Shown: positions 1 through 9,526, counted from the first letter of the stretch. The stretch is DNA of 64,000 bases from Numidum massiliense (GCF_001375555.1 NZ_CTDZ01000009.1:1729758-1793757), one strand, 5' to 3'. A program made the numbers and translations. The notes: a model not told the origin generated them from the letters alone.

Positions 1-282
1 GATTAGCGGGGCAAAAACGTGTGGGTAGACGGTGACGATTAGCACCTCGCGGCATATGGTGCGCATTTCGCGAAGTTGGCGTTCGAGCAAAGTATCTTTG
101 CCGAACGGCAACAACGCTTTCACTTGGCCATTCATGCGCCGATTTTGTCCCCCCGCTAAAATGACGCCTGTCATCCCTGCCTGTTTGACAGCCTGCACCG
201 CATCATTAGTATGTGACGAAGTTTCCGCACCTTCCGTATCTAAATCCCGATCATCTACATCCCGATCGATCAAACCGCCCAT
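1..282 (-). CDS. mobA: Molybdenum cofactor guanylyltransferase, N-terminal part
   Basis: Partial gene running off the left edge; only the first 94 codons are present. MobA transfers GMP to molybdopterin to make the guanine dinucleotide form of the cofactor in the cytoplasm. After a roughly 36-residue acidic N-terminal extension, the nucleotide-binding signature of the family is visible: GVILAGGQNRRMNG, then a conserved Lys (KALLPFG), then the LLERQL helix and a VLIVT-like strand. The ATG at 282 follows an AGGAG ribosome binding site. An internal start closer to the GVILAGG motif would give a more usual N-terminus, so the extension may not be translated. Assignment rests on the loop motif; other nucleotidyltransferases share parts of it. 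Confidence 0.8.
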   Translation of the reverse strand, partial: MGGLIDRDVDDRDLDTEGAETSSHTNDAVQAVKQAGMTGVILAGGQNRRMNGQVKALLPFGKDTLLERQLREMRTICREVLIVTVYPHVFAPLI

Positions 283-305
283 CGCCACACCACTCCTCTT
301 TTATG

Positions 306-348
306 AAAAAAAGACCCCTTAGGGTCTTTTTTCGACCCATCAGGGTCG
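306..348 (-). terminator. rnpB terminator
   Basis: Two hairpins lie directly downstream of the RNase P RNA in its direction of transcription. The first reads CGACCC, a 4-nt loop, GGGTCG (333-348). The second is an AAAAAGACCC arm, a 4-nt loop and a GGGTCTTTTT arm (about 308-331), followed by a T run. The second is a standard intrinsic terminator and is nearly symmetrical, so it could work in both directions. Confidence 0.8.
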
Positions 349-362
349 TTTCTGCCGCAAAA

Positions 363-773
363 CGGGAAGTAAACAATAAGCCGAGTTCTGTACTCCTAGC
401 GGTACGCGCGCACGCGGCACGTGCTCCCGCCGTCGGAGCAGTAATCATCTGTCTAGGCCGTACATTGCTGCACGGCTCGAGCGACCAAACCCGGAATCAC
501 TGCGGGCAACAGCTACGACTTAACGTCGTCGATTCCCTATCAGGTCTTGCTCCAAGTGGGGTTTACCTAGCCAGCATGTCTCCATGCTGCTGGTGCGCTC
601 TTACCGCACCGTTGCACCCTTACTCACTAAAAGAGTGAGCGGTTTGTTTCTGTGGCACTATCCTTAGAGTCGCCTCCACCGGCCGTTAACCGGCACCCTG
701 CCCTATGGAGCTCGGACTTTCCTCCCGTGGCGCCTTGCGGTCTGCCACCGGCGATTACTTAGTTTACTTCCCA
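363..773 (-). ncRNA. rnpB: RNase P RNA, B type
   Basis: Catalytic RNA subunit of RNase P, which matures the 5' ends of tRNAs. Read on the minus strand, the 5' end GGGAAGTAAAC pairs with the 3' end GTTTACTTCCC to close helix P1. Inside are the conserved block GGAGGAAAGTCC (P4/CR-I region), the segment CCACAGAAACAAACCGC and the 3' conserved AGAACTCGGCTTA. The length of about 410 nt and the pattern fit the Bacillus (B) type. Translated frames across this region are not genes. The ends are set from the P1 arms and may be off by a few bases. Confidence 0.95.
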
Positions 774-898
774 CCCATTCACTTTCCGATCCGTTCCGTT
801 TGTTCGTTCAGATCCGTTCGCAACCGTCACCCGTGGTTTGCTTCACACACATGTCATCTGTTTACGTGCGACTGACGCGCAATCAAACAGCATTAATG

Positions 899-927
899 AG
901 TATACCACGGGCACGCGGTTCACACAA
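899..927 (-). promoter_or_regulatory. Candidate sigma-A promoter for rnpB
   Basis: On the minus strand TTGTGT (922-927) and TATACT (899-904) are separated by 17 bp. Transcription would start about 115 nt upstream of the mature RNA, implying a 5' leader removed by processing. No better promoter was seen closer to the RNA. Confidence 0.45.
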
Positions 928-959
928 GGGGATTATAGCTGGAAAACGCGGCATGTTCT

Positions 960-2069
960 TCACACGTAGCGAAATGGGTTCGTGTCGATCTTTGACAGCG
1001 ATACGACGGTATCTGTCTTTGCTAGCGCCTCTGCTAACCGATCCCGCATCGGGGCGAGGACGAGGTGCTCGACATGGTGCCCGGGGTCAATGAGAGCGAT
1101 CCCTTCCGCCAACGCGTCGTGGGCAGTATGGTAATCGATATCCCCCGTAATGTATACGTCTGCCCGTTCGCGAACCGCATCGGCTAAATACTTCGTCCCC
1201 ATGCCACCCAACAGCGCCACGCGCCGCACCGTACGCGTAGGGTTGCCGACGACGCGCAACGCCTCTAAGCCGTACGCTTCTTTAACACGCGCAGAAAAAT
1301 CTTTTAGTGTTTCCGCTTTTTCTAGCCGACCGATGCGTCCAAGCCCGAACGTTTTCCCCTTTAGCTCTAACGGGTATAAATCGTAAGCGACTTCTTCATA
1401 CGGATGGGCTGCGAGCATCGCAGCGACGACTGCCCGTTCATTTTCCGCTGTCACGACCGTTTCAAGCCGTATTTCTGCCACGCGCTCGAGGCGGCTAGTA
1501 GAACCGATAAACGGCTCAGCGCCTTCTTCCGGTTGAAACGTCCCTGTTCCGGGTACGTTAAACGTACAGTGACTATATTTGCCGATCCATCCAGCGCCCG
1601 CTGCTCCGAGCGCTTGTAGCACTTCTTCGTGGTGCGTTTCCGGTACGAAGACGACGAGTTTTTTTAACGGCTGTAAGTAGACAGGTGACAGCACGCGTGT
1701 TTGCTGCAGGGATAACCGCGCTGCGAGCACATCGTTCACTCCGTCCGGGGCGACGTCCCAGTTCGTGTGGGCGACATAGACTGCAATATCGTGCTTGATC
1801 AGTTTTTCGTACACCCGCCCGTTGCGCGAATCGATACTAAGCGTCTTTAGCGGGCGAAAGATGACGGCATGGTGGGCGATAATGAGATCGATGTGGTTGC
1901 GGATCGCCTCCTCGACGACTTCCATCGTCACATCGAGCGCTAACATCACCTTTTTTACTTCTTTTTTTAACGTGCCGACTTGTAAGCCGATGCGGTCGCC
2001 TTCGACTGCTAAGTGCGGTGGGACGTATGTATCGAAGATACGTACAATGTTTTCTCCTTGGGCAAACAT
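960..2069 (-). CDS. yqfO: Nif3-like dinuclear metal centre protein YqfO
   Basis: Member of the Nif3/DUF34 family: cytoplasmic toroidal hexamers with a two-metal site and no firmly established reaction, although GTP cyclohydrolase 1 type 2 is often written as the name. Metal-ligand motifs are readable: IIAHHAVIF near residue 70, AHTNWD near 105 and, near the C-terminus, TGDIDYHTAHDA followed by DPGHHVEH. A central insertion of about 100 residues (roughly 125-235) is the PII-like domain typical of Bacillus-length members. The ATG at 2069 has GGAGGAG 8 nt upstream and is preferred over the in-frame TTG at 2087. The gene overlaps the end of trmK by about 60 nt, its usual partner in Bacilli. Confidence 0.9.
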   Translation of the reverse strand: MFAQGENIVRIFDTYVPPHLAVEGDRIGLQVGTLKKEVKKVMLALDVTMEVVEEAIRNHIDLIIAHHAVIFRPLKTLSIDSRNGRVYEKLIKHDIAVYVAHTNWDVAPDGVNDVLAARLSLQQTRVLSPVYLQPLKKLVVFVPETHHEEVLQALGAAGAGWIGKYSHCTFNVPGTGTFQPEEGAEPFIGSTSRLERVAEIRLETVVTAENERAVVAAMLAAHPYEEVAYDLYPLELKGKTFGLGRIGRLEKAETLKDFSARVKEAYGLEALRVVGNPTRTVRRVALLGGMGTKYLADAVRERADVYITGDIDYHTAHDALAEGIALIDPGHHVEHLVLAPMRDRLAEALAKTDTVVSLSKIDTNPFRYV

Positions 2070-2923
2070 GTCATCATCTCCTCCCAATCGGTCATTTGTG
2101 CTTTAATTTGCACCTGTTTGCGGCGCGCCTCTCCGTGCGCTGTGCCCGCCAACTGCTGTAAAATACGCTTGAACTTTGCCATGTCTACTTCTAATTTCGG
2201 CCGTAAGAGCGGGTGACGTTCGGACCACAACAGTGGGCCGATTTCTGTCAGCAGTTCCTCCACATGTGCTTCCCCAAAACACCGTAACCGCTCACTACAA
2301 TTGCCGTTCTCGCGCTGCATCCCACCACTGCTCGCTATCTGTAGCTTTGTGAACGCCTCGCGGTACGGTTGCCGCGCGTCGCCGTGCTCCGCAACTAAGA
2401 TGTCGTAATAGTGTCCGTTTTCGTACACGAGCGCTTCGCATATGAGCTGCCACCGATGCGCAAGCAGCCACTTACGCACCGCCTTGACCGCGACATTCGG
2501 TTGTAACACAAGTCGCTTTGTACGTGATAACACCGCCTGCCCGTTTTGTAAAATGTCGCATATAAGCGGACCGCCCATCCCGGCGATGACGACGGTCGCA
2601 ACTTCCCCAGGCACGAGCGCCGTTAACCCGTCTCCGAGGCGCAGCTCGATCTTAGCGGACAGCCCACTCGCTGCGACGCGCTCCCGGGCAACGTCGTACG
2701 GGCCGCGGCTCACTTCGACGGCGACCGCGCGCGGCACATACCCAGAGGCAAGTAAATGACGCGGTAACAAAGCGTGGTCGGTCCCGATATCAGCTACGGC
2801 TTCCCCCCGTAAGACAAACTCGGCAATTTGCATCAGCCGCTCAGACTTCAACAACGTCAACGTCTCAACTTCCTTTTTCCTCGCTAGCTCGTAGCCTACT
2901 TCTTCGTTAGCTTCTCTGTTCAT
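2009..2923 (-). CDS. trmK: tRNA (adenine-22-N1)-methyltransferase TrmK
   Basis: SAM-dependent Rossmann methyltransferase that makes m1A at position 22 of certain tRNAs. The SAM-binding loop VADIGTDHALLP (near residue 43) and the catalytic-region motif VVIAGMGGPLI (near 115) are family hallmarks, and a C-terminal helical coiled region follows. No good ribosome binding site precedes the ATG at 2923. A TTG at 2860 has AAGGAAG about 8 nt upstream and would begin the protein at LTLLKSERLMQIA, closer to family length. The last 20 or so codons overlap yqfO in another frame, a longer overlap than is typical for the pair. Confidence 0.9.
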   Translation of the reverse strand: MNREANEEVGYELARKKEVETLTLLKSERLMQIAEFVLRGEAVADIGTDHALLPRHLLASGYVPRAVAVEVSRGPYDVARERVAASGLSAKIELRLGDGLTALVPGEVATVVIAGMGGPLICDILQNGQAVLSRTKRLVLQPNVAVKAVRKWLLAHRWQLICEALVYENGHYYDILVAEHGDARQPYREAFTKLQIASSGGMQRENGNCSERLRCFGEAHVEELLTEIGPLLWSERHPLLRPKLEVDMAKFKRILQQLAGTAHGEARRKQVQIKAQMTDWEEMMTCLPKEKTLYVSSIHTSHRT

Positions 2924-3012
2924 GGCGAGCTAGGTTTCGATTACTGTACTTATATTATAACGGAACTCGCGCTTAAGTTAACTACGGAAATGCGCGGGGC
3001 GACTGGGTGAAG

Positions 3013-4557
3013 TTAGAGCGTCTTCTTTTTCGACTTCGGCTCGTCTTTGAAGTACAGCCATTTATCGAAGAACGGTTGTAAATCTTTGTTGCTCACTTCG
3101 GAGGCCGTGCGGATGAAGTCAGCAGTCGTAGCTTCCTTGTCTTTATAGCGCGTAAAATACTCCCGCATCACCGCGATGACCTTCTGTTCGCCAATCTCGT
3201 CGACGAGCGCCCACATCATCGCTGTTGGACGCGCATAGACCATTAAGCCGTACAACTGTTCCGGATAATCGTACACTTTTTGCACCACTGTGAGCCCACT
3301 CTGCTTATTGATGCGCTCACTACCTGCAGCCGCTTGCGCATACATCTCCCGTTCGTCTTTTCCTTCCACTTTCCGCATGTACAACGACTCGGAAAACGAC
3401 GTTAACCCTTCGTCTAACCACGGTTCTTTTACTTGGTCGTTGCCAACCATGCCATACCACCACTGGTGAGCCAACTCGTGCGCGACCACGTTCACTGCCG
3501 GCTGCTCACCATCCTGCATCATGATGCGGTCGACAGAAGTGACAAGACCCGGGTACTCCATCCCAGCGATCCCGTGACCGTGTTCGCCGAGAACGACATC
3601 GATCTCCTCGTAAGGGTAAGTACCGAACGACTCGTTGAAAAAGCGCATCGCTTTTACAGCTGCTTCGTACATCGGCGCAGCGACGTCTTTCATCGCTCCG
3701 CGGTACCACAAATTGACGACCGTATCGCCAACTTTACCGGTCCTCACGCGGTAATCTTTCGTGACGACAGCGGCGAAATCGCGCACGTTACGTTGCTTCA
3801 GCGTCATCTTTTGTGACAGTTTCCGTCTGCCGTCGCCAGGCGCCGTACTAATGACGCGGTACCCTTTCGGCACGCGAAACGTCACTGTAAAATCGGCCAT
3901 TTTCGTATAAAATGGGTCGCCGATCGTCGTGTACCGGTCTTTGTGCCAACCTTCTCTGTCGTAAACGGCGAGCATCGGGTACCACTGCGCCAAAAAGGCA
4001 GTACCCGCAACGTGGTTTAAGCGGCTTCCGCCTTCAGGAAGCTGTACCGTAAACGCCATCTCGACAGTCGCTTTTTTGTGTGCCGGCAGTGGCTCTGCGA
4101 GCACGAGCTTCATTAATGTCTTGTCGATTTCCGGTTTTACCGCCACACCGTTTACGGTGATGTCGCTAACTTTAATGTACCCTTCCTTTTCCGGTGCAGC
4201 CGCCTTATTGTATGACCAGTCTTTAAAGGCGTTCGGAAACAGGTGAAAATATATTTCTGGCCACGTCTCCTGTCCGAGGTTTGGGACGGTCACGCGCTGC
4301 TTTCCGACAAGTTTATAGTTTTTCTCGTCGTATTGTACCTCGATGTCGTAGGCGGGGCGTTCGCGCGATGACCGCACCTCGCTATAGGCAATCGGTACGT
4401 TTTTCTGCACCATCGCCTGCTCGCCGTGTTGTTCACTGCGCACGGCAGAGGTGCCGGCTGTTTGCGGCGTCGGTTCGTCCGTCTGCCAAAACTGGTATAG
4501 CGACACCGTTAAACAGATCATCCCGACGACTAATAGGACGAGATAACGCTTTTTCAC
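3013..4557 (-). CDS. Membrane-anchored M1-family metallopeptidase
   Basis: Zinc aminopeptidase-like enzyme of the gluzincin M1 clan. A basic start followed by a hydrophobic stretch (about residues 5-25) gives an N-terminal signal anchor, so the catalytic part should face outward. The zinc site is HELAHQWWYG with the third ligand Glu in EPWLDEGLTSF about 20 residues later. The substrate-recognition motif, usually GAMEN, reads GMEYPG. The GTG at 4557 (514 aa) is chosen because it begins the signal anchor and AGAGGTGGTG precedes it; the longer frame to 4686 lacks such support. Transcribed alone downstream of the sigA terminator. The substrate cannot be told from sequence. Confidence 0.85.
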   Translation of the reverse strand: MKKRYLVLLVVGMICLTVSLYQFWQTDEPTPQTAGTSAVRSEQHGEQAMVQKNVPIAYSEVRSSRERPAYDIEVQYDEKNYKLVGKQRVTVPNLGQETWPEIYFHLFPNAFKDWSYNKAAAPEKEGYIKVSDITVNGVAVKPEIDKTLMKLVLAEPLPAHKKATVEMAFTVQLPEGGSRLNHVAGTAFLAQWYPMLAVYDREGWHKDRYTTIGDPFYTKMADFTVTFRVPKGYRVISTAPGDGRRKLSQKMTLKQRNVRDFAAVVTKDYRVRTGKVGDTVVNLWYRGAMKDVAAPMYEAAVKAMRFFNESFGTYPYEEIDVVLGEHGHGIAGMEYPGLVTSVDRIMMQDGEQPAVNVVAHELAHQWWYGMVGNDQVKEPWLDEGLTSFSESLYMRKVEGKDEREMYAQAAAGSERINKQSGLTVVQKVYDYPEQLYGLMVYARPTAMMWALVDEIGEQKVIAVMREYFTRYKDKEATTADFIRTASEVSNKDLQPFFDKWLYFKDEPKSKKKTL

Positions 4558-4800
4558 CAAAAAACACCACCTCTGTTTGTTTTCCGTAGTAGCATATACA
4601 ATATCGAACGGTTGTAATCTTCGTTTTAACAATTTATAATGTAAGCCAAACCGTCTGTTAGCGCTTCCAATGCCGTTTACACGCAAAAAAGTCCGATCTC
4701 GTGCGTAGAGCGCTACTTTTCTTCAATTTTCTCACTCATTCTCGATTTGCATGTGCCTGGCAAAAGCGGTAAAATCGTTCATATAGAACAACAAAATTTG

Positions 4801-4832
4801 CAAAAAACGACACCTGCGCTGAACAGGTGTCG
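4801..4832 (-). terminator. sigA terminator
   Basis: On the minus strand CGACACCTG and CAGGTGTCG form a perfect 9-bp stem with a 7-nt loop, followed by six T residues. It lies 32 nt past the sigA stop codon and closes the dnaG-sigA transcript. Confidence 0.9.
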
Positions 4833-4863
4833 TAAAAACTAGACATGTACCTTAAAATGCATC

Positions 4864-5979
4864 TTACTCGAGAAAGTCTTTCAACCGTTTACTGCGACTC
4901 GGATGGCGCAATTTGCGCAGTGCTTTCGCTTCAATTTGTCGGATGCGCTCGCGCGTGACGCCGAACACTTTACCGACTTCTTCTAACGTACGCGTCCGTC
5001 CATCGTCGAGTCCGAAGCGCAAGCGTAACACATTTTCCTCCCGCTCTGTCAGCGTGTCGAGGACGTCTTCCAACTGCTCTTTCAGTAGCTCGTAAGCTGC
5101 CGCATCAGCGGGTGCCTGAACGTCTTGATCCTCGATGAAGTCGCCGAGGTGGGAATCGTCTTCTTCCCCGATTGGCGTTTCGAGCGAGACAGGTTCTTGA
5201 GCAATTTTTTGAATCTCGCGCACTTTTTCTGGTGTCAAGTCCATTTCGGCGCCTATTTCTTCCGGAGTCGGATCGCGCCCTAGTTCTTGCAACAGTTGGC
5301 GATGGATGCGAATCAATTTATTGATCGTTTCTACCATGTGTACGGGAATGCGGATCGTCCGCGCTTGGTCGGCAATCGCCCGCGTGATCGCTTGCCGAAT
5401 CCACCAGGTAGCGTACGTACTAAATTTAAACCCTTTGCGGAAGTCGAATTTCTCGACGGCCTTAATGAGGCCCATGTTTCCCTCTTGGATGAGGTCAAGG
5501 AAGAGCATGCCGCGCCCAACATAACGTTTGGCGATACTAACGACGAGGCGCAAGTTCGCTTCCGCGAGACGCCGTTTCGCGAGCTCGTCTCCTTGTTCGA
5601 TCCGTTTCGCGAGTTCTACCTCTTCTTCCGCCGACAATAAGGGAACACGTCCGATTTCTTTCAAATACATACGTACAGGATCGTTAATTTTAACACCGGG
5701 TGGGACGCTCAGGTCGTCGCTGAGCAGATCGTCCTCATCCTCTTCGTCGTCTTCTTGTTGGTTGCCGTCCACCTCATCTTCATTAATAACGTCGACGCCG
5801 TGTTCACTTAAAAAATCAAAAAACTCGTCCACTTGCTCAGATTCTTGCTCGAAGGGGGAGAGTTTATCCATAATTTCTTTATAAGTCAAAACGCCGCGCT
5901 TTTTACCTAGTTCGAGCAGCTGCTCTTTCGTTTGCTCGAGCGTCAATTCGTCGGCGCTCCCATTCTGGTTATTCGGCAT
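4864..5979 (-). CDS. sigA: Housekeeping RNA polymerase sigma factor SigA (RpoD)
   Basis: Primary sigma-70 factor that directs RNA polymerase to -35/-10 promoters. In order: an N-terminal region 1.1-like part, an acidic Asp/Glu run (about residues 75-90), region 1.2 ([10 protein letters not shown]), region 2 with the core-binding and -10 recognition helices ([31 protein letters not shown]), region 3, and region 4 with the helix-turn-helix [19 protein letters not shown] that reads the -35 box. 371 residues, about the length of the B. subtilis protein. The ATG has GGAGGG upstream. Its start directly follows the dnaG stop with no spacer, the classic macromolecular-synthesis operon arrangement. 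Many sigma-A-like promoters in this window match its expected specificity. Confidence 0.98.
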   Translation of the reverse strand: MPNNQNGSADELTLEQTKEQLLELGKKRGVLTYKEIMDKLSPFEQESEQVDEFFDFLSEHGVDVINEDEVDGNQQEDDEEDEDDLLSDDLSVPPGVKINDPVRMYLKEIGRVPLLSAEEEVELAKRIEQGDELAKRRLAEANLRLVVSIAKRYVGRGMLFLDLIQEGNMGLIKAVEKFDFRKGFKFSTYATWWIRQAITRAIADQARTIRIPVHMVETINKLIRIHRQLLQELGRDPTPEEIGAEMDLTPEKVREIQKIAQEPVSLETPIGEEDDSHLGDFIEDQDVQAPADAAAYELLKEQLEDVLDTLTEREENVLRLRFGLDDGRTRTLEEVGKVFGVTRERIRQIEAKALRKLRHPSRSKRLKDFLE

Positions 5980-7815
5980 TTACGTTCCCTCCTTCCTTAG
6001 TTTTACCCGTTGTTTTAAACGGATGACTTCTTGCGCGATCTTGACAGCTTCCGCAGCGTTACCCGCTTGTTCGGCTAGTCGCACTTGTCGCCGTTTTTCT
6101 TCCAATTCACGCCGTAACGGGTACGTGCGCACTTGTCTGATGTAGTCTTGAATCTCGAGCTCGCTCACCTCGTGTGCGAGGTCGGTCATCGCTAAGGCGG
6201 AGGCGGCTTTCTGTAACGATTCGTCAGGTAGATAACGAATAAACTGTCCGGTGTCTGGCGAATTTCCTTCAGCGTAAAAGGCATATATATAAGCAGCTAA
6301 CGCTGCATACCCGTCAACATTGAACTCACTGCCAATTTCCTCGCGGATCCTCTCGGCCAAGAGCGGATCACGCATCATCAGGGCGATCAATTGCCGTTCC
6401 GCATTATAATAAGCTGGTTGCAAACGCGTCGATACGACCATACGTTTGGATGTTTTACTATTATTCCACTTGTCGTTTGCTTTATCCCCAAGCTTTTCAT
6501 TTTTTTTGCGCCGGTAATACAAGTGCCGCTGTTCAGTTTTCAACGCCTCGAGAGACAAGTCGTATTTCTTTGCGAGCTGTCGCAAATAGTGATCCCTTTC
6601 TACAGCTGCTGGTAAATCAGTGACGATCTCCAGCGCGGCCTGTACTACCTTCAGCTTCTGATCTTCATCCTTTAAATCTATACCCTTCTCCAGTGCTTGC
6701 AGTTTAAACGCCGTAAAAGGTATCGCGTCCGCAAGTACGTTTTGCCGAAACGCTTCACCGCCGTACTTGCGAATATAGTCGTCGGGGTCGAGGCCGACAG
6801 GCATTTGCGCAATTTTGACGATACACCCTTGCGCTTTCAAAATGTCGAGTCCGCGCAGGACAGCTTCTTCGCCGGCACTGTCTGAGTCGAAACAAATAAT
6901 AACTGTTTCGGCGTTGCGCCGTAAAAGACGCGCCTGCTCTTCGGTCAGCGCAGTTCCGAGTGAGGCGACGCTGTTTTCAATGTTTGCCTCCCAGGCGGTA
7001 ATGACGTCGACATACCCCTCAAACAAGATCGCTTCCCGCTTTTTGCGGATGGCAGAACGCGCACGGTGAATATTGTATAGTATGCAGCGTTTGTTAAAGA
7101 GCGGCGTTTCTGGGCTGTTTAAATATTTCGGCTGACCGTCACCAAAAACCCGTGCACCGAATCCGATGACACGCCCCTGCGTATCTTCGATCGGAAACGT
7201 CACGCGATCGCGAAAGCGATCGTAGTACCCGTTTTTTTTTTGCGAAGCTGTGACGAGGCCTGCTTTTTCTAACAACGTTTCGTCAAAACCGCGTCGCTTT
7301 AAAAAGCGCAGCACGGTGTCCCACGAATCGGGGGCGAGACCTAAGCGGAACTCTGCTTGGACTTCGGACGAGAAACCGCGCGCCGCAAAATATTGGCGCC
7401 CGCGTTCGCCGTAAGCACTCTTCGCCAACACGAAACGGTAAAACTTAGCTGCCAAGTCGAGCGCTTCGTATAGGCGCTGCCGCTCACTCGCCGCTTCTCC
7501 GTCACCCTCGCTCTGTACGTCTGGGATGACGATTCCGGCACGGTCTGCCAATTCGCGAACGGCTTCAGTGAACGTCAATTTTTCCAAATCCATGAGGAAC
7601 GTAAAAATATCGCCACCAGCCCCACAACCAAAGCAGTGAAAGATTTGTTTTTCCGCATCTACCGAAAATGACGGTGTCTTTTCTGCATGGAAGGGACACA
7701 GGCCAAAGTAGTAACGCCCCTTTTTTTTCAGGTGGACGTGCGTACCGGCGAGATCTAAGATGTCGACGTGTTCCCGAACTTGGTTAATGACCTCGTCGGG
7801 AATCAACCCCCTCAT
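5980..7815 (-). CDS. dnaG: DNA primase DnaG
   Basis: Makes RNA primers for the lagging strand. The N-terminal CHC2 zinc-binding domain is clear: CPFHAEKTPSF then CFGCGAGGD (about residues 40-65). The TOPRIM catalytic core follows, with the acidic residues in ILFEGYVDVI and the DSD of ICFDSDSAG near residues 260-312. The last 150 residues form the helicase-interacting domain (PF10410/DnaB-binding type), ending in a basic helix. 611 residues, normal for the family. The ATG at 7815 follows GGAGGGGAAATAA. Translationally abutted to sigA. Confidence 0.97.
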   Translation of the reverse strand: MRGLIPDEVINQVREHVDILDLAGTHVHLKKKGRYYFGLCPFHAEKTPSFSVDAEKQIFHCFGCGAGGDIFTFLMDLEKLTFTEAVRELADRAGIVIPDVQSEGDGEAASERQRLYEALDLAAKFYRFVLAKSAYGERGRQYFAARGFSSEVQAEFRLGLAPDSWDTVLRFLKRRGFDETLLEKAGLVTASQKKNGYYDRFRDRVTFPIEDTQGRVIGFGARVFGDGQPKYLNSPETPLFNKRCILYNIHRARSAIRKKREAILFEGYVDVITAWEANIENSVASLGTALTEEQARLLRRNAETVIICFDSDSAGEEAVLRGLDILKAQGCIVKIAQMPVGLDPDDYIRKYGGEAFRQNVLADAIPFTAFKLQALEKGIDLKDEDQKLKVVQAALEIVTDLPAAVERDHYLRQLAKKYDLSLEALKTEQRHLYYRRKKNEKLGDKANDKWNNSKTSKRMVVSTRLQPAYYNAERQLIALMMRDPLLAERIREEIGSEFNVDGYAALAAYIYAFYAEGNSPDTGQFIRYLPDESLQKAASALAMTDLAHEVSELEIQDYIRQVRTYPLRRELEEKRRQVRLAEQAGNAAEAVKIAQEVIRLKQRVKLRKEGT

Positions 7816-7901
7816 TTATTTCCCCTCCAGTTGTTTTGACGTTTACTTGGTTCGGCAAAAAACCGCTAGCTTTTTTTGGGGGACAAATAATTAGTTTCTA
7901 C

Positions 7902-8000
7902 AAAAAGCGGCTACTTCCTGCTAGAAAAAACATGTTCTAATTGCGCGACTTTTGTCGAACGCGGTAAAAGCATGTAAGGGTAAGGGGTAGCCTCTTTTTG
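7902..8000 (-). terminator. Long hairpin downstream of ccpN-ppsR
   Basis: On the minus strand the outer arms GAGGCTACCCC (about 7984-7994) and GGAAGTAGCC (about 7909-7918) can pair around a roughly 65-nt interior, and the right arm is followed by GCTTTTTG. The interior contains TTCGACAAAAGTCG, which may form a smaller hairpin. It could end the ccpN-ppsR transcript before dnaG. A shorter related hairpin lies at 36883-36926. Confidence 0.45.
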
Positions 8001-8048
8001 GCAAAATTGTCCCTGTAACATTATACGACGGCGAAAGTAAAATAGACG

Positions 8049-8876
8049 CTACTCTTTTGTCAGTCCTTGTCGAATCATATCTAGTATGACGTTTGCCGTT
8101 TCCTCGACGGCTTTCGTCGACACGTTAATGACGTGGCAACCGAGACGTTGCATCACGTCGCGAGAATACGCGAGTTCACTTTCGATGCGCGCCATGTTCG
8201 CGTAATTCGCCTTCGCTGTCAGACCGAGCGCCTTTAACCGCTCTTCGCGAATGCGGTTTAAGTGGTCTGCGTCGATCGTCAGACCGATAATTTTATTGCC
8301 GGGGATGCGGAACAGCTCATCCGGCGGCGGTACTTCCGGTACGAGCGGCACGTTCGCTACCTTTATACGCTTATGGGCAAGATACATCGACAGCGGCGTT
8401 TTTGAGGTGCGCGACACGCCGATTAAGACGACGTCAGCGCGAAGCAATCCACGCGGGTCGCGGCCGTCGTCGTACTTAACTGCAAATTCGATCGCCTCGA
8501 CCTTGCGGAAGTAATCTTCGTCTAACTTTCGGACTAAACCCGGCTCCATTTTCGGCGTACGCTTATAAAGTCCCTCCAGCGCATTCAGCATCGGTCCCAT
8601 AATGTCTACGTGTGAAATGCCCTTCTCGCTGGCGCGGTCGGTCAAGTACGCCTGCAGTTCGGGGACGACGAGTGTAAAGGCAATTAGCGCCCCTTCTTCA
8701 AACGCCGCATCCAATATGTCGTCGATCGCTTCTTTCGAATCGACATACGGTACGCGACGCACATCGGCGTCGCCGCCGTTAAACTGACTCGCCGCTGCCC
8801 GCACGACAAATTCTGCCGTTTCGCCGATCGAATCAGAAATAACGTATATGATTGGTGATTCATGCTTATCGTTCAT
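8049..8876 (-). CDS. ppsR: Pyruvate,phosphate dikinase regulatory protein (DUF299)
   Basis: Bifunctional kinase/pyrophosphorylase family that uses ADP to inactivate, and phosphate to reactivate, PEP synthase or pyruvate,phosphate dikinase. In B. subtilis the homologue YqfL modulates CcpN-dependent control of gluconeogenesis. Visible motifs: ISDSIGETAE near the N-terminus, the P-loop-like GVSRTSKTPLSMYLA near residue 153, and the PLVPEVPPP segment. 275 residues, typical. The start overlaps the ccpN stop by 4 nt (ATGA), so the two are translationally coupled. Whether the target here is a dikinase or only CcpN cannot be told from this window. Confidence 0.92.
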   Translation of the reverse strand: MNDKHESPIIYVISDSIGETAEFVVRAAASQFNGGDADVRRVPYVDSKEAIDDILDAAFEEGALIAFTLVVPELQAYLTDRASEKGISHVDIMGPMLNALEGLYKRTPKMEPGLVRKLDEDYFRKVEAIEFAVKYDDGRDPRGLLRADVVLIGVSRTSKTPLSMYLAHKRIKVANVPLVPEVPPPDELFRIPGNKIIGLTIDADHLNRIREERLKALGLTAKANYANMARIESELAYSRDVMQRLGCHVINVSTKAVEETANVILDMIRQGLTKE

Positions 8877-9526
8877 ACCGTTTCGCGCACCTCCCCCATC
8901 TCCACAAAAGCTTTCGTAATAGTCGTCTTGGTGATGCGCCCGATCACTTCTAACGCGGATTGGGACTCACCTTTTTGCCTGACGACAGGTAAGCTGTCCA
9001 CTTGATACTGCATAATTTTCGCTGCCGCATCGTACAACGTTTCTTCCGCGTGACAGGTGACAATGTTCGGCATGCGCGTCATGACGACGTTAACCGGTAC
9101 TTCCTGTAAATCTTGCCTACCCATCGCCGCCTTTAGCAAGTCTTTGCGCGAGACGACACCCGTTAGGAGTCCGTCCTTGGACACGATATACAGCGTGCCG
9201 ACATCTTCTAAAAACATGTGGCAAATCGCTTCGTAGACGGAAGCCCCTTCCGTCATGACGATCGGCACGGCCTTGTATTCGCCCACTTTCATTTGCCGAA
9301 TATGTTTGGCAAACAACTGTTTACTCGATTTGCCCGTGTAATAGTAGCCGACGCGCGGACGCGCTTCTAAAAAACCAGCCATCGTCAAAATAGCGAGGTC
9401 AGGCCGGAGGGTCGCACGCGTCAGACCGAGTTGCTCGGCAATGTGCTCACCCGTGATCGGGCCGTTTTCTTTCACAATATCGACGATTTGTCGCTGTCGA
9501 TTCGACAGTTCGATAGTCGCCACCAC
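8873..9526 (-). CDS. ccpN: CcpN-type repressor: HTH plus tandem CBS domains
   Basis: Control catabolite protein of gluconeogenic genes; in B. subtilis it represses gapB and pckA in glycolytic conditions. The N-terminal winged helix-turn-helix (about residues 5-60; QRQIVDIVKENGPITGEHIAEQ then LTRATLRPDLAIL) is followed by two CBS domains (about residues 80-140 and 145-210) that sense adenine nucleotides. Start is GTG at 9526 or the adjacent GTG at 9523; GGAAGG lies just upstream. Overlaps ppsR by 4 nt. Its targets gapB and pckA are not in the window. Confidence 0.9.
   Translation of the reverse strand: MVATIELSNRQRQIVDIVKENGPITGEHIAEQLGLTRATLRPDLAILTMAGFLEARPRVGYYYTGKSSKQLFAKHIRQMKVGEYKAVPIVMTEGASVYEAICHMFLEDVGTLYIVSKDGLLTGVVSRKDLLKAAMGRQDLQEVPVNVVMTRMPNIVTCHAEETLYDAAAKIMQYQVDSLPVVRQKGESQSALEVIGRITKTTITKAFVEMGEVRETV

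Noticed and set aside
213-638. Open frames on both strands across 213-1093
   Set aside because: They lie over the RNase P RNA, its terminator and its leader. The RNA signatures are strong and none of the frames has a ribosome binding site or protein family features.
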